Assembly: GCA_964633205.1 (NCBI GenBank)
Contig: CAZWFN010000026.1
Coordinates: 1 to 54,840 of the forward strand
Reading direction: 5' to 3'
DNA length: 54,840 nt
Source: CAYVQE01 sp964633205
Lineage (GTDB): Bacteria > Myxococcota > B64-G9
Position numbers and translations under genes: made by a program
Shown here: one piece after another, positions 29,997 through 39,240 of the stretch
Numbering within the stretch: position 1 is the stretch's first letter
Layout: each line of letters opens with the position of its first letter
The notes under the pieces: generated by a model
Database searches by the model: none
What the model was told of the DNA's origin: nothing
What the model saw: the letters and a program-made list of their open reading frames with translations, nothing else

Positions 29997-31481
29997 ATGC
30001 CTTCCACCCGCGGCAATCCAACCCTGATCGCATCGATCGCGGCCTTGTTGCTGACCGGGGTGCTGGTCTGGCTGGTCGCCAGCGATGCGCCCGAACAGGC
30101 ACCCACCGGCGCAGCAGCCCCATCCGCGGCGCGAGGTGGAACAGCGACGGCGCCGCCCGGCGCCGGAAGCGGTCCCCCGGCGGCAGCCGCCGGCGAAGCG
30201 GCCTCCGGGCAGCCCGACAGCGCGCAGCGGCCGGCCGCGGCCGACCCCGGCGAGCCGGGCGGCGCTGCAGCCGGCCCGCCGCCAGCGGCCGGCTTCGGCC
30301 TCGGCCCCCGAGACGAAGAAATGGACGGCGCGGAAGGAGACAAATCCGAAGGACGAGATGCTGATCGGGCGGCGGCCGCAGAGGACAGCGAGAGCGCTCC
30401 GGAGGAGCGGGAAGAGGAGATCCACTGCACCATCACCGGCACGGTCCTGCGCGATGAACAAGCGGTGGCCGGCGCCACGGTGCGCCTGTTCGCTCGCCGC
30501 GATGATCACGAATACCGACCGGCGGACCTAGCGCTGCTGACCACCGGCCCCGCAGGAACCTTCGAGCTGCCCGCGGTGTCCGCGGGCGTCTACAAGCTGA
30601 GCGCCCACAAGGATGAGGCCCAGTCGCTGGCGGCGGTGGCCCGCTGCCAGACCGACGGCCAGCGGATCGAGGTGGAGCTCGCGCTGCGGGCGGCCGCGGT
30701 GCACGTCTTCGGCACCGTGGGCGACACCGAGGGCACGCCGCTGGCCGAGGCCACCGTCCTGGCCCGGCGCGACACCATCACCCGCCGGGCCCGGCGCAGC
30801 GCGCTGCCCGTCCCGGTGGCCGCCGACGGGCGCTTCGACTTGCATCTGCCCGATTCCGAGTTCCAGATCGTGGCCGACGCCCCCGGCCACCACAGTTGGG
30901 TTGACGATCTTCCCGAAGACCGCAAGGCGGTGGAGCTGCACATCCGGCTGACCCGGCTGTCGCTGCTGCGCGGCGTGGTGCTCGGCCCCCAGGGCCCGCA
31001 GGCCGATGTCATCGTCCACGTCAGGACCAGCAACGAAAACGGCAGCGGTCAGTCCGGCTCGACCCTGACCGATGCCGAGGGGCGCTTCGCCAAGGAATGC
31101 GGGCCCGGGCTGGCCAAGGTCTTCGCCTGGGATCGCGAGCGCTGGGATTATACCGAGGTGCCGCCGCGCCGACAGGGCAGCGACCCGCCCGAGGTGCTGC
31201 TCGAGCTCAAGCCGGGCCGCACGCTGACCGGCACGGTGCAGCTCGAAAACGGCCAGCCGGTACCCCTGGCCCGGGTCAGCTGCCACTCCATGCCCACCGG
31301 CGTCGGCGGCGTGCTGCAGGCCGACGGGCACGGGCTTTTCACCTATAAGGGCCTGCCGCCGAGCGACGAAAAGATCGACTGCTGGTGCCTGGACGACCGG
31401 CGGCCCTTTGCCGAGCGCGTGGTCACCATCACCGCCGACCAGGATCAGGTGGAGCTGCTGCTGGTGCCCGAAGAGGATTGA
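29997..31481 (+). CDS. Membrane-anchored protein with four carboxypeptidase-regulatory-like domains
   Basis: 494 residues. One N-terminal membrane helix (LIASIAALLLTGVLVWLVAS) is followed by a low-complexity Ala/Pro/Gly region to about residue 140. Four beta-sandwich modules of the CarboxypepD_reg type follow, starting ITGTVLRDEQAVAGATVRLF, VFGTVGDTEGTPLAEATVLA, LRGVVLGPQGPQADVIVHV and LTGTVQLENGQPVPLARVSC. There is no lipobox and no protease domain. The protein should stand out from the inner membrane. Function is unknown; the modules often occur in surface or TonB-linked proteins. It is convergent with the DegT gene 21 bp away. Confidence 0.82.
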   Translation: MPSTRGNPTLIASIAALLLTGVLVWLVASDAPEQAPTGAAAPSAARGGTATAPPGAGSGPPAAAAGEAASGQPDSAQRPAAADPGEPGGAAAGPPPAAGFGLGPRDEEMDGAEGDKSEGRDADRAAAAEDSESAPEEREEEIHCTITGTVLRDEQAVAGATVRLFARRDDHEYRPADLALLTTGPAGTFELPAVSAGVYKLSAHKDEAQSLAAVARCQTDGQRIEVELALRAAAVHVFGTVGDTEGTPLAEATVLARRDTITRRARRSALPVPVAADGRFDLHLPDSEFQIVADAPGHHSWVDDLPEDRKAVELHIRLTRLSLLRGVVLGPQGPQADVIVHVRTSNENGSGQSGSTLTDAEGRFAKECGPGLAKVFAWDRERWDYTEVPPRRQGSDPPEVLLELKPGRTLTGTVQLENGQPVPLARVSCHSMPTGVGGVLQADGHGLFTYKGLPPSDEKIDCWCLDDRRPFAERVVTITADQDQVELLLVPEED

Positions 31482-31502
31482 GCCGGTCGTGGCCCGGCGA
31501 CG

Positions 31503-32660
31503 TCAAGCGCAGCCACCGATGGTGCACAAGGCTTCACAGACCCGCGCGACCTGGGCGCGGTCGAGCTCGGCGTGCATGGGCAGAAACAGGCCCTCGCGGC
31601 CGGCGCGCTCGGCCACCGGCAGCGGGCCGCGGGCGCTGTCTTGGTAGCCGGGATGGTGGTGTACGGGCGCGGCCGCGGCCTGGCAGCCGATGCCGCGGCC
31701 GCGCAGGGCGGCCAGCAAGGCATCGCGGCCGATGGGCGCGCCGGGGCGCAGGCGGACCACATAGGACTGGTGCGACGGCAGGACTCCGGAGGCTGCCAGC
31801 GGCAGCTGCAGCCAGTCCAGCCCGGCCAGCCCGGCCGCGTATTGGTCGGCCACCCGGCGGCGGCGGGCCAACAGGTCGTCCAGCCGCGCGAGCTGGGCCC
31901 GGCCCACCGCGGCCGGCAGCTCGCCCAGGCGCAGGTTGGCCCCCGGCTCGCGGAAGCCCTGCGGGCCCAGCCCGTGCTGGCGCAGCGCCCGCAGCCGCGC
32001 CGCCAGCCCGGCGTCGGCGGTGACCAACATGCCGCCCTCGCCGGTGGTGATGGTCTTGCGCGGGTGGAAGGAAAAGCAGGCCGCCCGGCCCGGGCCGGCG
32101 CCCACCGGCCCGGCCGCGGTGGCGGCGCCGAGCGCGCAGGCGGCGTCCTCGAGCAGCACCGCCGGCGGCGCCGCCCGGGCGATGGCCTCCAGGTCGGCCG
32201 GGGTGCCGTACTGGTGCACCGCCAGCACCGCCCGGGTTTGCGATCCCACCACCCGGGCCAGCGCGGCCGGATCCAGGTTCAGGTCGTCATCGGCCACGTC
32301 GGCCAGCACCACCCGGGCGCCGTGCAGCCGGACCGCATTGGCGCAGGCGATGAAGGTATGCGCCGGCACCACCACCTCGTCGTCCGGTCCGAGATCCAGC
32401 GCGGCCAGCGCCAGCCACAGCGCGGCCGTGCCCGAGCTTGTCGCCACCGCGTGCGCCGCGCCCACCCGGGCGGCGACGGCGCTCTCGAACGCGTCCACCT
32501 CGGGCCCGCTGGTCAGCACCCCGCTGCGCAGCACCCGCCGGCAAGCGGCTTGCTCGGCAGCGCCCAGGCTGGGGCGGCTCAGTGCGATCGGAGGGTCGGT
32601 CGCGGCGGACGAATCGGCCGGGCCGGCGGCGGCCCGCTCACCAGATGGATTCCGGCACAT
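31503..32660 (-). CDS. DegT/DnrJ/EryC1/StrS-type sugar aminotransferase
   Basis: 385 residues. A PLP-dependent sugar aminotransferase that makes amino-sugars for polysaccharides. Markers are ALSRPSLGAAEQAACRRVLRSGVLTSGPEVDAFE, the cofactor-loop ATSSGTAALWLAL, VVPAHTFIACANAV, and the Lys that binds PLP in CFSFHPRKTITTGEGGM, then LRQHGLGPQGFREPGANLRLGELPAAVGRAQLARL. ATG 32660 lies inside the end of the Wza-like gene, overlapping by 23 bp, and no better start follows. It is the last gene of the minus-strand exopolysaccharide-export fragment; no glycosyltransferases are in the window. Confidence 0.92.
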   Translation of the reverse strand: MCRNPSGERAAAGPADSSAATDPPIALSRPSLGAAEQAACRRVLRSGVLTSGPEVDAFESAVAARVGAAHAVATSSGTAALWLALAALDLGPDDEVVVPAHTFIACANAVRLHGARVVLADVADDDLNLDPAALARVVGSQTRAVLAVHQYGTPADLEAIARAAPPAVLLEDAACALGAATAAGPVGAGPGRAACFSFHPRKTITTGEGGMLVTADAGLAARLRALRQHGLGPQGFREPGANLRLGELPAAVGRAQLARLDDLLARRRRVADQYAAGLAGLDWLQLPLAASGVLPSHQSYVVRLRPGAPIGRDALLAALRGRGIGCQAAAAPVHHHPGYQDSARGPLPVAERAGREGLFLPMHAELDRAQVARVCEALCTIGGCA

Positions 32661-33234
32661 ACACGATGTCGCCCGGTCGCAGGAAGAAGTTCTTGGCCTC
32701 GCCGCGGGCGATGGACTCGACCGGCACCGGGTACTTCTTCTCGGAGCCCTGCTCGATGCGGGTGACGTTGGTGTCGTCCTTGGCCGCCATCTTGGTGAAG
32801 CCGCCGGCCATGCTGACCGCCTGGATCACGGTCATGCCGTCGTCGAACTTGAAGGTGCCCGGCTTGGCCACCTGGCCGAAGATCGAGATCTTCTTGGAGT
32901 TGTACTCCTTGATGAACATGCTCACCTGCGGGTCGCGCAGGTAGCGCTCGCCCAGCTTGCGCTCGAGCAACGCGGCCGCGTCGGCGCTGGACAGCCCATC
33001 GACGGACACCACGCCTACCAGCGGCACGTCCAGCGCCCCGGTCGACGAGACCCGGTAGATGCCCGACAGCTCCTTCTCGTCGTAGACCTTGACCTCGACC
33101 AGATCCCCCGGGCCCAGGGTCGAGGCCGGGGTGAACTGGCGCTGGGGCGGTTGCGGCGTCTCGGGCGTGCTGGCCCACCAGCAGGCCGACGAGCCCAGCG
33201 CCAGTGCCGTCAAAACCAGGATCAGCTGCCTCAT
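32638..33234 (-). CDS. Wza-like polysaccharide export lipoprotein
   Basis: 198 residues from ATG 33234 (GGAGGATGACGC upstream). The N-terminal lipobox is LGSSAC. The Poly_export core (LGPGDLVEVKVYDEKELSGIYRVSSTGALDVPLVG ... AALLERKLGERYLRDPQVSMFIKEYNSKKISIFGQVAKPGTF) and an SLBB-like end (QAVSMAGGFTKMAAKD ... FFLRPGDIVYVPES) match the outer-membrane auxiliary family that forms the export channel. It is shorter than E. coli Wza and lacks its long C-terminal helix. It is the middle gene of the group with the beta-barrel (upstream) and the DegT gene. Confidence 0.92.
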   Translation of the reverse strand: MRQLILVLTALALGSSACWWASTPETPQPPQRQFTPASTLGPGDLVEVKVYDEKELSGIYRVSSTGALDVPLVGVVSVDGLSSADAAALLERKLGERYLRDPQVSMFIKEYNSKKISIFGQVAKPGTFKFDDGMTVIQAVSMAGGFTKMAAKDDTNVTRIEQGSEKKYPVPVESIARGEAKNFFLRPGDIVYVPESIW

Positions 33235-33277
33235 GCGTCATCCTCCGCGCAGCGATCCCACTTTAAGCATTCCGCGG

Positions 33278-34552
33278 TCAGTAGTCCAGACCCACCCGGA
33301 AGGTCACCGCGTGGCGGTTGTACTCCACCCCACCGGCGTCGGTCAGCGGCTGCTGGTAGTCGGAGAACAGGGCCTGGAAACGGTAGTCGAGGGCCAGTTG
33401 CAGCCAGTCCAGGATGTGGTACTCGAAGGCCGCCCCACCGGACAGGAAGTAGTCGAAGCGCCCTTCGGAGTCGTCGGCCAGCGGCGTGCCGTAGTCGAGG
33501 AAGTCGAAGCCCAGGTCGGCCGACAGGCTGAAGCGGCCGAACAGCTGCTGGTGGAAACGGGCGTACAGCCGATCCTGGCCGAAGTAGGCGAACAGCATCA
33601 CCGGCTCGAAGCCGCGGGAGTAGCCCACCTGCAAAAAGGTGGTGGCGGCCCGGTAGCTCAGCTCGGCCTGGCCCACCGCCGAGCGGTAGTCGCCGCCGGC
33701 ATAGGCCGCGCCGGCCGAGGTGGTGCCGCCTTCGAGCAGCGAGTCGCCGTAGCCGGCCTTGACCACCAGGGCGATCGACGGGCTGATCTGGCCGATCAGG
33801 CCCACCGTGGCCCGGATGGCGTTGACGTCCGGGTTCTGGATGTCCTGCTGGTACTGGTAGGGATAGCGGCGCAGGTCGGCGTCGAAGTCCAGGCTGAGCG
33901 CGGTCTTGGGCAAGAACTTCCACTTGCCCGAAAAGTACACCCGATGGGAGTAGTTGCTCAGCGCCTTGGCGTTGTACTCGGAGTCGTTGGTCTCGTCGAA
34001 CCAGTCCAGGTAGAAGCCATAGGCCACGTCGAACATCAGCGCCCCGCCGCCGGGGCGGATCTGGAACAGGGCCTTGGCCTCGTTGGCGGTGCGGTCGAAG
34101 CGGCCGGACAGCGAGGTGTAGCGCGGATCGGCCGAACGGCTGAAGTTGTCGATCAGGAAGAAGGCGAACTGGCCTTTCGGGTTGAAGCCCAGCCGCATGT
34201 CGGCATCGCCGCTGATGGCGCTCAGGTCGGTGGTGCTGCTGTCGTCCAGCCCGAAGAAATAATCGTAGCCCACCCCGCCGTTGAGCTCGAACGAGACCGT
34301 GTCCGAGGGGAACTCCAGCCCGATCTTGGGCCGGGTGCGCAGCATCATGTCGACGGTCTTGGCATCGTCGCCCGAGCGGTGGTAGCCCGGGTTGGAGTCG
34401 AAGGTCAGCTCCAGGTCGATGCCGAAGTGCAGCCGCCCCGAGCCGGCCTTGATGCCGTTGCCGCGGGCCTGGACGGAGGCCGCGCTGCCCAGCAACACGG
34501 CTGCGCACAGGACCACGACATAGGCTGCACCGTTGAGTTGTCTCGTTCGCAT
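33278..34552 (-). CDS. Outer-membrane beta-barrel protein, BBP2-like
   Basis: 424 residues from ATG 34552 (TTG 34561 is in frame upstream). A signal peptide (AAYVVVLCAAVLLGSAASVQA) precedes a long barrel that opens GRLHFGIDLELTFDSNPGYHRSGDDAKT. Regular strand alternation (VSFELNGGVGYDYFFGLDD, FDYFLSGGAAFEYHILDWLQLALDYRFQALFSDY) ends in HAVTFRVGLDY, with a terminal aromatic. The N-terminal 'DSN' layout matches the barrels often found next to Poly_export genes in exopolysaccharide loci. It lies just upstream of the Wza-like gene. Function as a secretion partner is inference. Confidence 0.85.
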   Translation of the reverse strand: MRTRQLNGAAYVVVLCAAVLLGSAASVQARGNGIKAGSGRLHFGIDLELTFDSNPGYHRSGDDAKTVDMMLRTRPKIGLEFPSDTVSFELNGGVGYDYFFGLDDSSTTDLSAISGDADMRLGFNPKGQFAFFLIDNFSRSADPRYTSLSGRFDRTANEAKALFQIRPGGGALMFDVAYGFYLDWFDETNDSEYNAKALSNYSHRVYFSGKWKFLPKTALSLDFDADLRRYPYQYQQDIQNPDVNAIRATVGLIGQISPSIALVVKAGYGDSLLEGGTTSAGAAYAGGDYRSAVGQAELSYRAATTFLQVGYSRGFEPVMLFAYFGQDRLYARFHQQLFGRFSLSADLGFDFLDYGTPLADDSEGRFDYFLSGGAAFEYHILDWLQLALDYRFQALFSDYQQPLTDAGGVEYNRHAVTFRVGLDY

Positions 34553-34685
34553 GCTCGTCAAACGGCGTACCGGTGCGCCCGCACCAGAACCCCTCTCGCG
34601 ATTTGACTGCCGTCTACCCCAGTACGTTCAGCTATTCCGCCCCACGTGTCTAACAGAAAAGCCCCCGCCCCTCAAACTCTTTTTT

Positions 34686-35240
34686 TCACTGGTATGGGCT
34701 GGCCGCCGGCGGGCGTACCACCGGCGTCTCGGGCAGCTCCACCTGGGTCGGATCCTGCTCGGGAACCACGTCCTCGTTCACCTCGACCTCGACCGTGGTC
34801 TTGCCGACCGCGAAGGCCAGCTCGCCGACGCACTGCTCGGCCTCGGTCTTGAGGACTTTGATCTTCTGGTGAGAAATCGCAATCTTGTGAAATTCATGGG
34901 TGGCGGTGTCGCGCTCGCCCTTGGCCACCGCTTCCTGCAAGGTGATGTCGGCCTGCTCCGAGATACGGAGCAGGCCCTTGATGTTGGTCAGCTTCTCGTT
35001 GACGCAGTTGACCTTGATGACGTCCTTTTCCTCGCGGGCGGTCTTGAGCAGGCCCAGCGTGGAGCGCAGAACCGACTTCATGTCGGCCAGGTACTGGCTG
35101 GCCAGCTCCAGCTTCTGCTGGTCGCCCAGCTCGGCGGCCTGCTCGAAATCCATCCCCCCGGCGGCCGGCTCGTCGGCCGGCTGTGCCCAGACCGCCGGCG
35201 CCAGCAGCACCAACGATATCGCCATCGCTCTTGTCTTCAT
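34686..35240 (-). CDS. Exported small helical protein of unknown function
   Basis: 184 residues from ATG 35240 (GGAGG spaced by five). A signal peptide (AMAISLVLLAPAVWA) precedes a largely helical body (DQQKLELASQYLADMKSVLRSTLGLLKTAREEKDVIKVNCVNEKLTNIKGLLRISEQADI...). Two Cys (VNCVNE, EQCVGE) may form a bond. The C-terminus is acidic and Pro-rich. It follows the 1,278-residue Ig-like gene by 74 bp, so they may be co-transcribed; the beta-barrel gene is 133 bp further on. No family recognised. Confidence 0.72.
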   Translation of the reverse strand: MKTRAMAISLVLLAPAVWAQPADEPAAGGMDFEQAAELGDQQKLELASQYLADMKSVLRSTLGLLKTAREEKDVIKVNCVNEKLTNIKGLLRISEQADITLQEAVAKGERDTATHEFHKIAISHQKIKVLKTEAEQCVGELAFAVGKTTVEVEVNEDVVPEQDPTQVELPETPVVRPPAASPYQ

Positions 35241-35314
35241 CGCATCCTCCGCATCCCCATGCCGGGTCGCCCCGCCATCTTCAGCCCTTTGTCGTCGAAT
35301 GGCTGTGACCCGGC

Positions 35315-38300
35315 TCACGAACCGGCCGGCAACACCAGCACTTCCTGGCTCTCGGCGGCCGGACCCGCGAGTTGGCCATCGCTCGCGACCACCCTACATT
35401 GCCAAATGTCCTCTGCTTTGGTCAAGCGTACCGGCACCCGGTCGGTCTCGGGGGCGAACTGCTGGACCACCCCATCGCGCAGCCACTCGAACCGGTAGCG
35501 CACCCGTTCACCGTCCGGCTCACTGGCCGGCTGGCGAATCCGGCAGCGCAGCTCGTCAGCGGCGCTCGGGCGGGCCGGCGTGATGGCCACCTCGGGCGCG
35601 TCGGGCGCGGCGTTGCCGACCCGCACCTCGGCCCGGGCCTCCGGGCCCTGCAGGCTGCCATCGCTGGCCCGCGCCCGGCAGATCCAGCGCTGGCCCTTGC
35701 GGGTGTGCTCGGCCGGCAGCTCGGCCCGGCGCAATACCGGCTGCTCGGCGCCGGCCAGGGTCCAGCTGTAGCTGTGTTGCACCGGGTCGCCATCCGGGTC
35801 CGCGGTGGCCGCGGTCAGCCGACAGTGCAGCTCGTCCGAGGACAGCGGCTCGGCCGGATGGATGGCCAGTGCCGGCCGGGCCGGGCTGGAGTTGACCACC
35901 CGGGTCTCCAGCCGCACCGGCTCGGACTGCAGCTCGCCGTCGCTGGCGCGTACCACCACGCTCCAGCGTTGGCCCTTGCGCAGCCCCCCGGCCGGTTGGG
36001 CCCGCGGGCCCTCGACCGCGGCCAGGGGCTGGCCGTCGAGCCGCCAGTCCACCTGCAGCTTCAGCGGGTCGCCGTCCGGGTCGGACGCCGGCCGCAGCAC
36101 CTTCAGCCGCAGCCGATCACCGGCGCGGGGCCGCTCGGGCTCCAGCGCCAGCTCGGGTGCCTGCGGCGGGCTGTTGACCACCGTCACCGCGGCCGCGCAG
36201 ACCGGCCCGGCCTGCTCGCCGTCGAAGGGCTCGGCCAGCAGCCGCCAGCGTTGACCGCGCTGGACGCGCCCGCCCGGCACGCGCCGGTCGTCCCCGTCGA
36301 GCTCGACCGGCTGGCCGTCGCGGAACCACCGGGTGCGCAGGCGGACGCTGTCACCGTCGGCATCGGTCGGTTGCTCGACCACCCGCAACGCCAGGCCCTG
36401 GCCGCTTTTCGGCCGCTGCGGCACGATGGCCACCCGGCAGGCGCCCGGCGGGCTGTTGACCACCTCGAACCAGCGCTCCAGGGTCGGGCCGTCGTCGCTG
36501 CCGTCGGTGGGCGTGATGCGCGCCCGGTAGCGACCGTGCTTGACGGTGCGCGCCGCCGGCAACCTGAAGCGATCCTTGCCCCGGGCCAGCTCGCGGCCGT
36601 CGCGGCTCCAGACCACCCGACACCAGGCCGCATCGCCGTCCGGATCCCGCGGTGGCCGTTCCAGGCGCAGCTCCAGGTCGCGGTCGGTCGGCGGCCGCGG
36701 CTCGACCTGGTCGACGGCCGGGGGCTGCGGCGGGCTGTTGCCGACGACCACCGAGGCCCGCCCCGGCGCACCGGCGGCCTGGCTGTCGCGCGGCGTGACC
36801 ACGGCGGTCCAGCGTTCGGCCTTGGCGGTCTCGCTGGCCGGCAGCCGGGCGGCGGCGGCGTGCGGACCGCGGTAGGGCGCGTCGGCCCGCTGCCAGTTGA
36901 ACCGATAGCGGACCACCTCGCGGTCCGGATCGGCCGCCGGCGCCACCACCCGGGCCAGCAGGTCGTCACCGGTGCGCGGTTCGGCGGGCTCGATGCGCAC
37001 CTCGGGAGCAGCCGGCGGGGTATTGACCACCTTCCCGCTGGCGGTCACCCGGCCCCCGCGCTCCTGGCCGTCGAAGGCGGTCACCTCCACCCGCAAGGTA
37101 CCGTTCTTGGCCACCATGCCGGCCGGCAGCCGGTTGGCCGACTCGGGCAGATTCAGCTCGCGCTCCCCGGCCCACCAGCGAAACAGGTGGCGCACCCGAT
37201 CGCCGTCCGCGTCGTGGCCCGGCTCGACGATCTCGGCAGTCACCGCCTGGGTCACCGTCGGCCGCTCGGGCACCAGGGCGATGCGCGGCGGGCCCGGTGG
37301 GGTGTTGATCACCACCGCCGACGCCCGGCTGGCGATCCCGGTCACCTCGCCGTCGAAGGGCACCACCACCACGGTCCAGCGTTGATCCTCGGCCGTGCGC
37401 CGCGCCGCCACCCGCCGGCCGTCGAGCTTCTGCTGCGGGCGCCGATCGCGCAGCCAGGTGATGCGGTAACGGATGCGATCGCCGTCGACGTCTTCAGCCT
37501 CCTCCACGATCTGCAGCCGCAGATCGTCACCGGTGCGCGGTTCGGCCGGCTCGATGCCCACCCGGGCCGCGGTCGGCGGGGTGTTGGCCACCTCGACCTC
37601 GGGGCTGGTGAAGACCGGAGCATCCGCGGCCGCCTGCAGGGTGAACTTCCAGCGCTGGTGCTTGCGGGTCTGGTCGGCGGGCACCCGGCGCTTTCCCGCC
37701 AACGCGGCCACCGGCTCGCCGTCGCGCCACCAGCGGATGCGGGTCTGCGGCTCGGGATCGCCGTCCATGTCGAAATACCGATAATCCAGCTCGAGCGCAT
37801 CCGTGGTCGTCGGCTGCGCCGGTTGCAGCGCCAGCTCGACATAGCGCGGCGGATTGGGCGCCACCACGCCGCTGCGGCCGGTGTCGTGGGCGGCGGTCGG
37901 CCAGACCGGCACGCTGCTGCCGCGGCTCTTTTTCAGCATGCGCCAGGCGTAGAGCTGGCCGTCGCGCGACAGCGCCACGATCTCGGCCAGGCCGTTGCCG
38001 GTCAGATCCACCAGCAAGGGCGCCACGTCCACCCGGTCAGCGGTGCGGGCGGGAAAGCCCGGGTAGTCGCGGCCGTCGGCGCGCAGCAGCGCGGTGCGAA
38101 AGCGATCCGATCCAACCGCGATCTCCAGCTTGCCATCCAGGTCCAGATCGCCCGCCACCGGCGAGCCGCGCAGCCGCTGGCCGACCGCGACCGGAAAGCC
38201 CGGCAGGGCCCGGCCGCCGGCCGCCACCGCATACAGCTTGCCGTCGCCGGAGGCGGCCAACACGTCGACCACGCCATCGCCGTCCACATCGGCCAGGGCG

Positions 38301-39151
38301 CAGGCGGCGTAGATGCGGTAGCCAGTGTCGACCGGAAAGCCGGCCGCAGCCCGGCCGTCCGGCTCGACCACGTGGATCTTGTAGTCCTTGGAGCCGAAGA
38401 CCACCTCATTGCTGCCGTCGTCGTCGATGTCGCCGAGCACCGGTTGGCCGGCCAGGGCGTAGCGGGCCTGGTAGGGGAAGCCGTCCAACTCGCGCCCTGG
38501 CCCGCTCCAGGCATGCAAGCGGCCATCGTCATCGCCGAACAGCAAGACCGGCTGGCCGCTGGGGGTAAAGCGCGCCCGGGTGACCGCGGTGGCCACACCA
38601 TGGGCCGACCGGACCGGATAGCCGGGCAGCGGCTTGCCGGCAGCATCTATCACATAGACCAGCCCGGCCTGGGTGCCGAACCGCATCTCGGCCAGCCCGT
38701 CACCATCGCCGTCGCTCAGGCTGGGCGCACCGGCCAGCGGGGATTTGAGCTTGACGGGAAAGCCGGGCAGCGGCTGGGCGTCCGCTCCGAGCACCATGAG
38801 CTCGCCGGCGGCTGTGCCGAAGGCGATGCCCGGCCGGGCGTCCGCCTCGTCCGTCGCCGCGACCAGGCTTCCCACCGCCAGCGCCGTGGCCGGCCCGCGG
38901 CCCCTCTCGAAGGCCACCGGGAAACCGTCCACCGGGCTGCCGTCGGCCTCCAGGGCGTGCAGGTGGCTGCTGGTGGCCACCAGTAGCTCCAGCTTGCCGT
39001 CGCCGTCGATGTCGGCCGCCAGCGGCGGCCCCACGTCCGCGGTCCCCTCGAGCTGGACCGGGAACCCCCGCACGGCGCTGGCGGCCCGAGCGTCACCGGC
39101 GATTGCCGGTGCGGCCATCAAGCCCAGCGCGATCCACTTTCTCAGACCCAT
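35315..39151 (-). CDS. Large surface protein: FG-GAP/VCBS propeller plus nine Ig-like modules
   Basis: 1,278 residues from ATG 39151; ATG 39178 adds nine. A signal peptide (KWIALGLMAAPAIAGDARAA) precedes a FG-GAP/VCBS-type region (to about residue 430) with Ca-binding-like loops (ADIDGDGKLELLVAT, DIDDDGSNEVVFGS, DVDGDGVVDVLAAS, DLDLDGKLEIAVGS, DLTGNGLAEIVAL) and the phrase LPGFPV in most repeats. Nine beta modules of 85-95 residues follow, each opening N(T/S)PP or similar (for example NTPPTAARVGIEPAEPRTGDDL and NSPPQAPELALEPERPRAGDR) with a PDGD-x-V-R/W core. No membrane or sorting tail is visible at the end. It is likely secreted or held by other surface proteins. Adhesion or matrix binding is inference. 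Confidence 0.88.
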   Translation of the reverse strand: MGLRKWIALGLMAAPAIAGDARAASAVRGFPVQLEGTADVGPPLAADIDGDGKLELLVATSSHLHALEADGSPVDGFPVAFERGRGPATALAVGSLVAATDEADARPGIAFGTAAGELMVLGADAQPLPGFPVKLKSPLAGAPSLSDGDGDGLAEMRFGTQAGLVYVIDAAGKPLPGYPVRSAHGVATAVTRARFTPSGQPVLLFGDDDGRLHAWSGPGRELDGFPYQARYALAGQPVLGDIDDDGSNEVVFGSKDYKIHVVEPDGRAAAGFPVDTGYRIYAACALADVDGDGVVDVLAASGDGKLYAVAAGGRALPGFPVAVGQRLRGSPVAGDLDLDGKLEIAVGSDRFRTALLRADGRDYPGFPARTADRVDVAPLLVDLTGNGLAEIVALSRDGQLYAWRMLKKSRGSSVPVWPTAAHDTGRSGVVAPNPPRYVELALQPAQPTTTDALELDYRYFDMDGDPEPQTRIRWWRDGEPVAALAGKRRVPADQTRKHQRWKFTLQAAADAPVFTSPEVEVANTPPTAARVGIEPAEPRTGDDLRLQIVEEAEDVDGDRIRYRITWLRDRRPQQKLDGRRVAARRTAEDQRWTVVVVPFDGEVTGIASRASAVVINTPPGPPRIALVPERPTVTQAVTAEIVEPGHDADGDRVRHLFRWWAGERELNLPESANRLPAGMVAKNGTLRVEVTAFDGQERGGRVTASGKVVNTPPAAPEVRIEPAEPRTGDDLLARVVAPAADPDREVVRYRFNWQRADAPYRGPHAAAARLPASETAKAERWTAVVTPRDSQAAGAPGRASVVVGNSPPQPPAVDQVEPRPPTDRDLELRLERPPRDPDGDAAWCRVVWSRDGRELARGKDRFRLPAARTVKHGRYRARITPTDGSDDGPTLERWFEVVNSPPGACRVAIVPQRPKSGQGLALRVVEQPTDADGDSVRLRTRWFRDGQPVELDGDDRRVPGGRVQRGQRWRLLAEPFDGEQAGPVCAAAVTVVNSPPQAPELALEPERPRAGDRLRLKVLRPASDPDGDPLKLQVDWRLDGQPLAAVEGPRAQPAGGLRKGQRWSVVVRASDGELQSEPVRLETRVVNSSPARPALAIHPAEPLSSDELHCRLTAATADPDGDPVQHSYSWTLAGAEQPVLRRAELPAEHTRKGQRWICRARASDGSLQGPEARAEVRVGNAAPDAPEVAITPARPSAADELRCRIRQPASEPDGERVRYRFEWLRDGVVQQFAPETDRVPVRLTKAEDIWQCRVVASDGQLAGPAAESQEVLVLPAGS

Positions 39152-39240
39152 GCTTGCCACAGCCCCCTTGGTGGTCATCTTCTATTCATCGATATCGGCC
39201 GCTGCCGCGCCGAGTTGAGCCGAACCGCAGCGAACCGCGA

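Noticed and set aside
35372..38986. A 1,204-residue plus-strand open frame
   Set aside because: Low-complexity mirror of the FG-GAP/Ig-like gene, with no recognisable domain.
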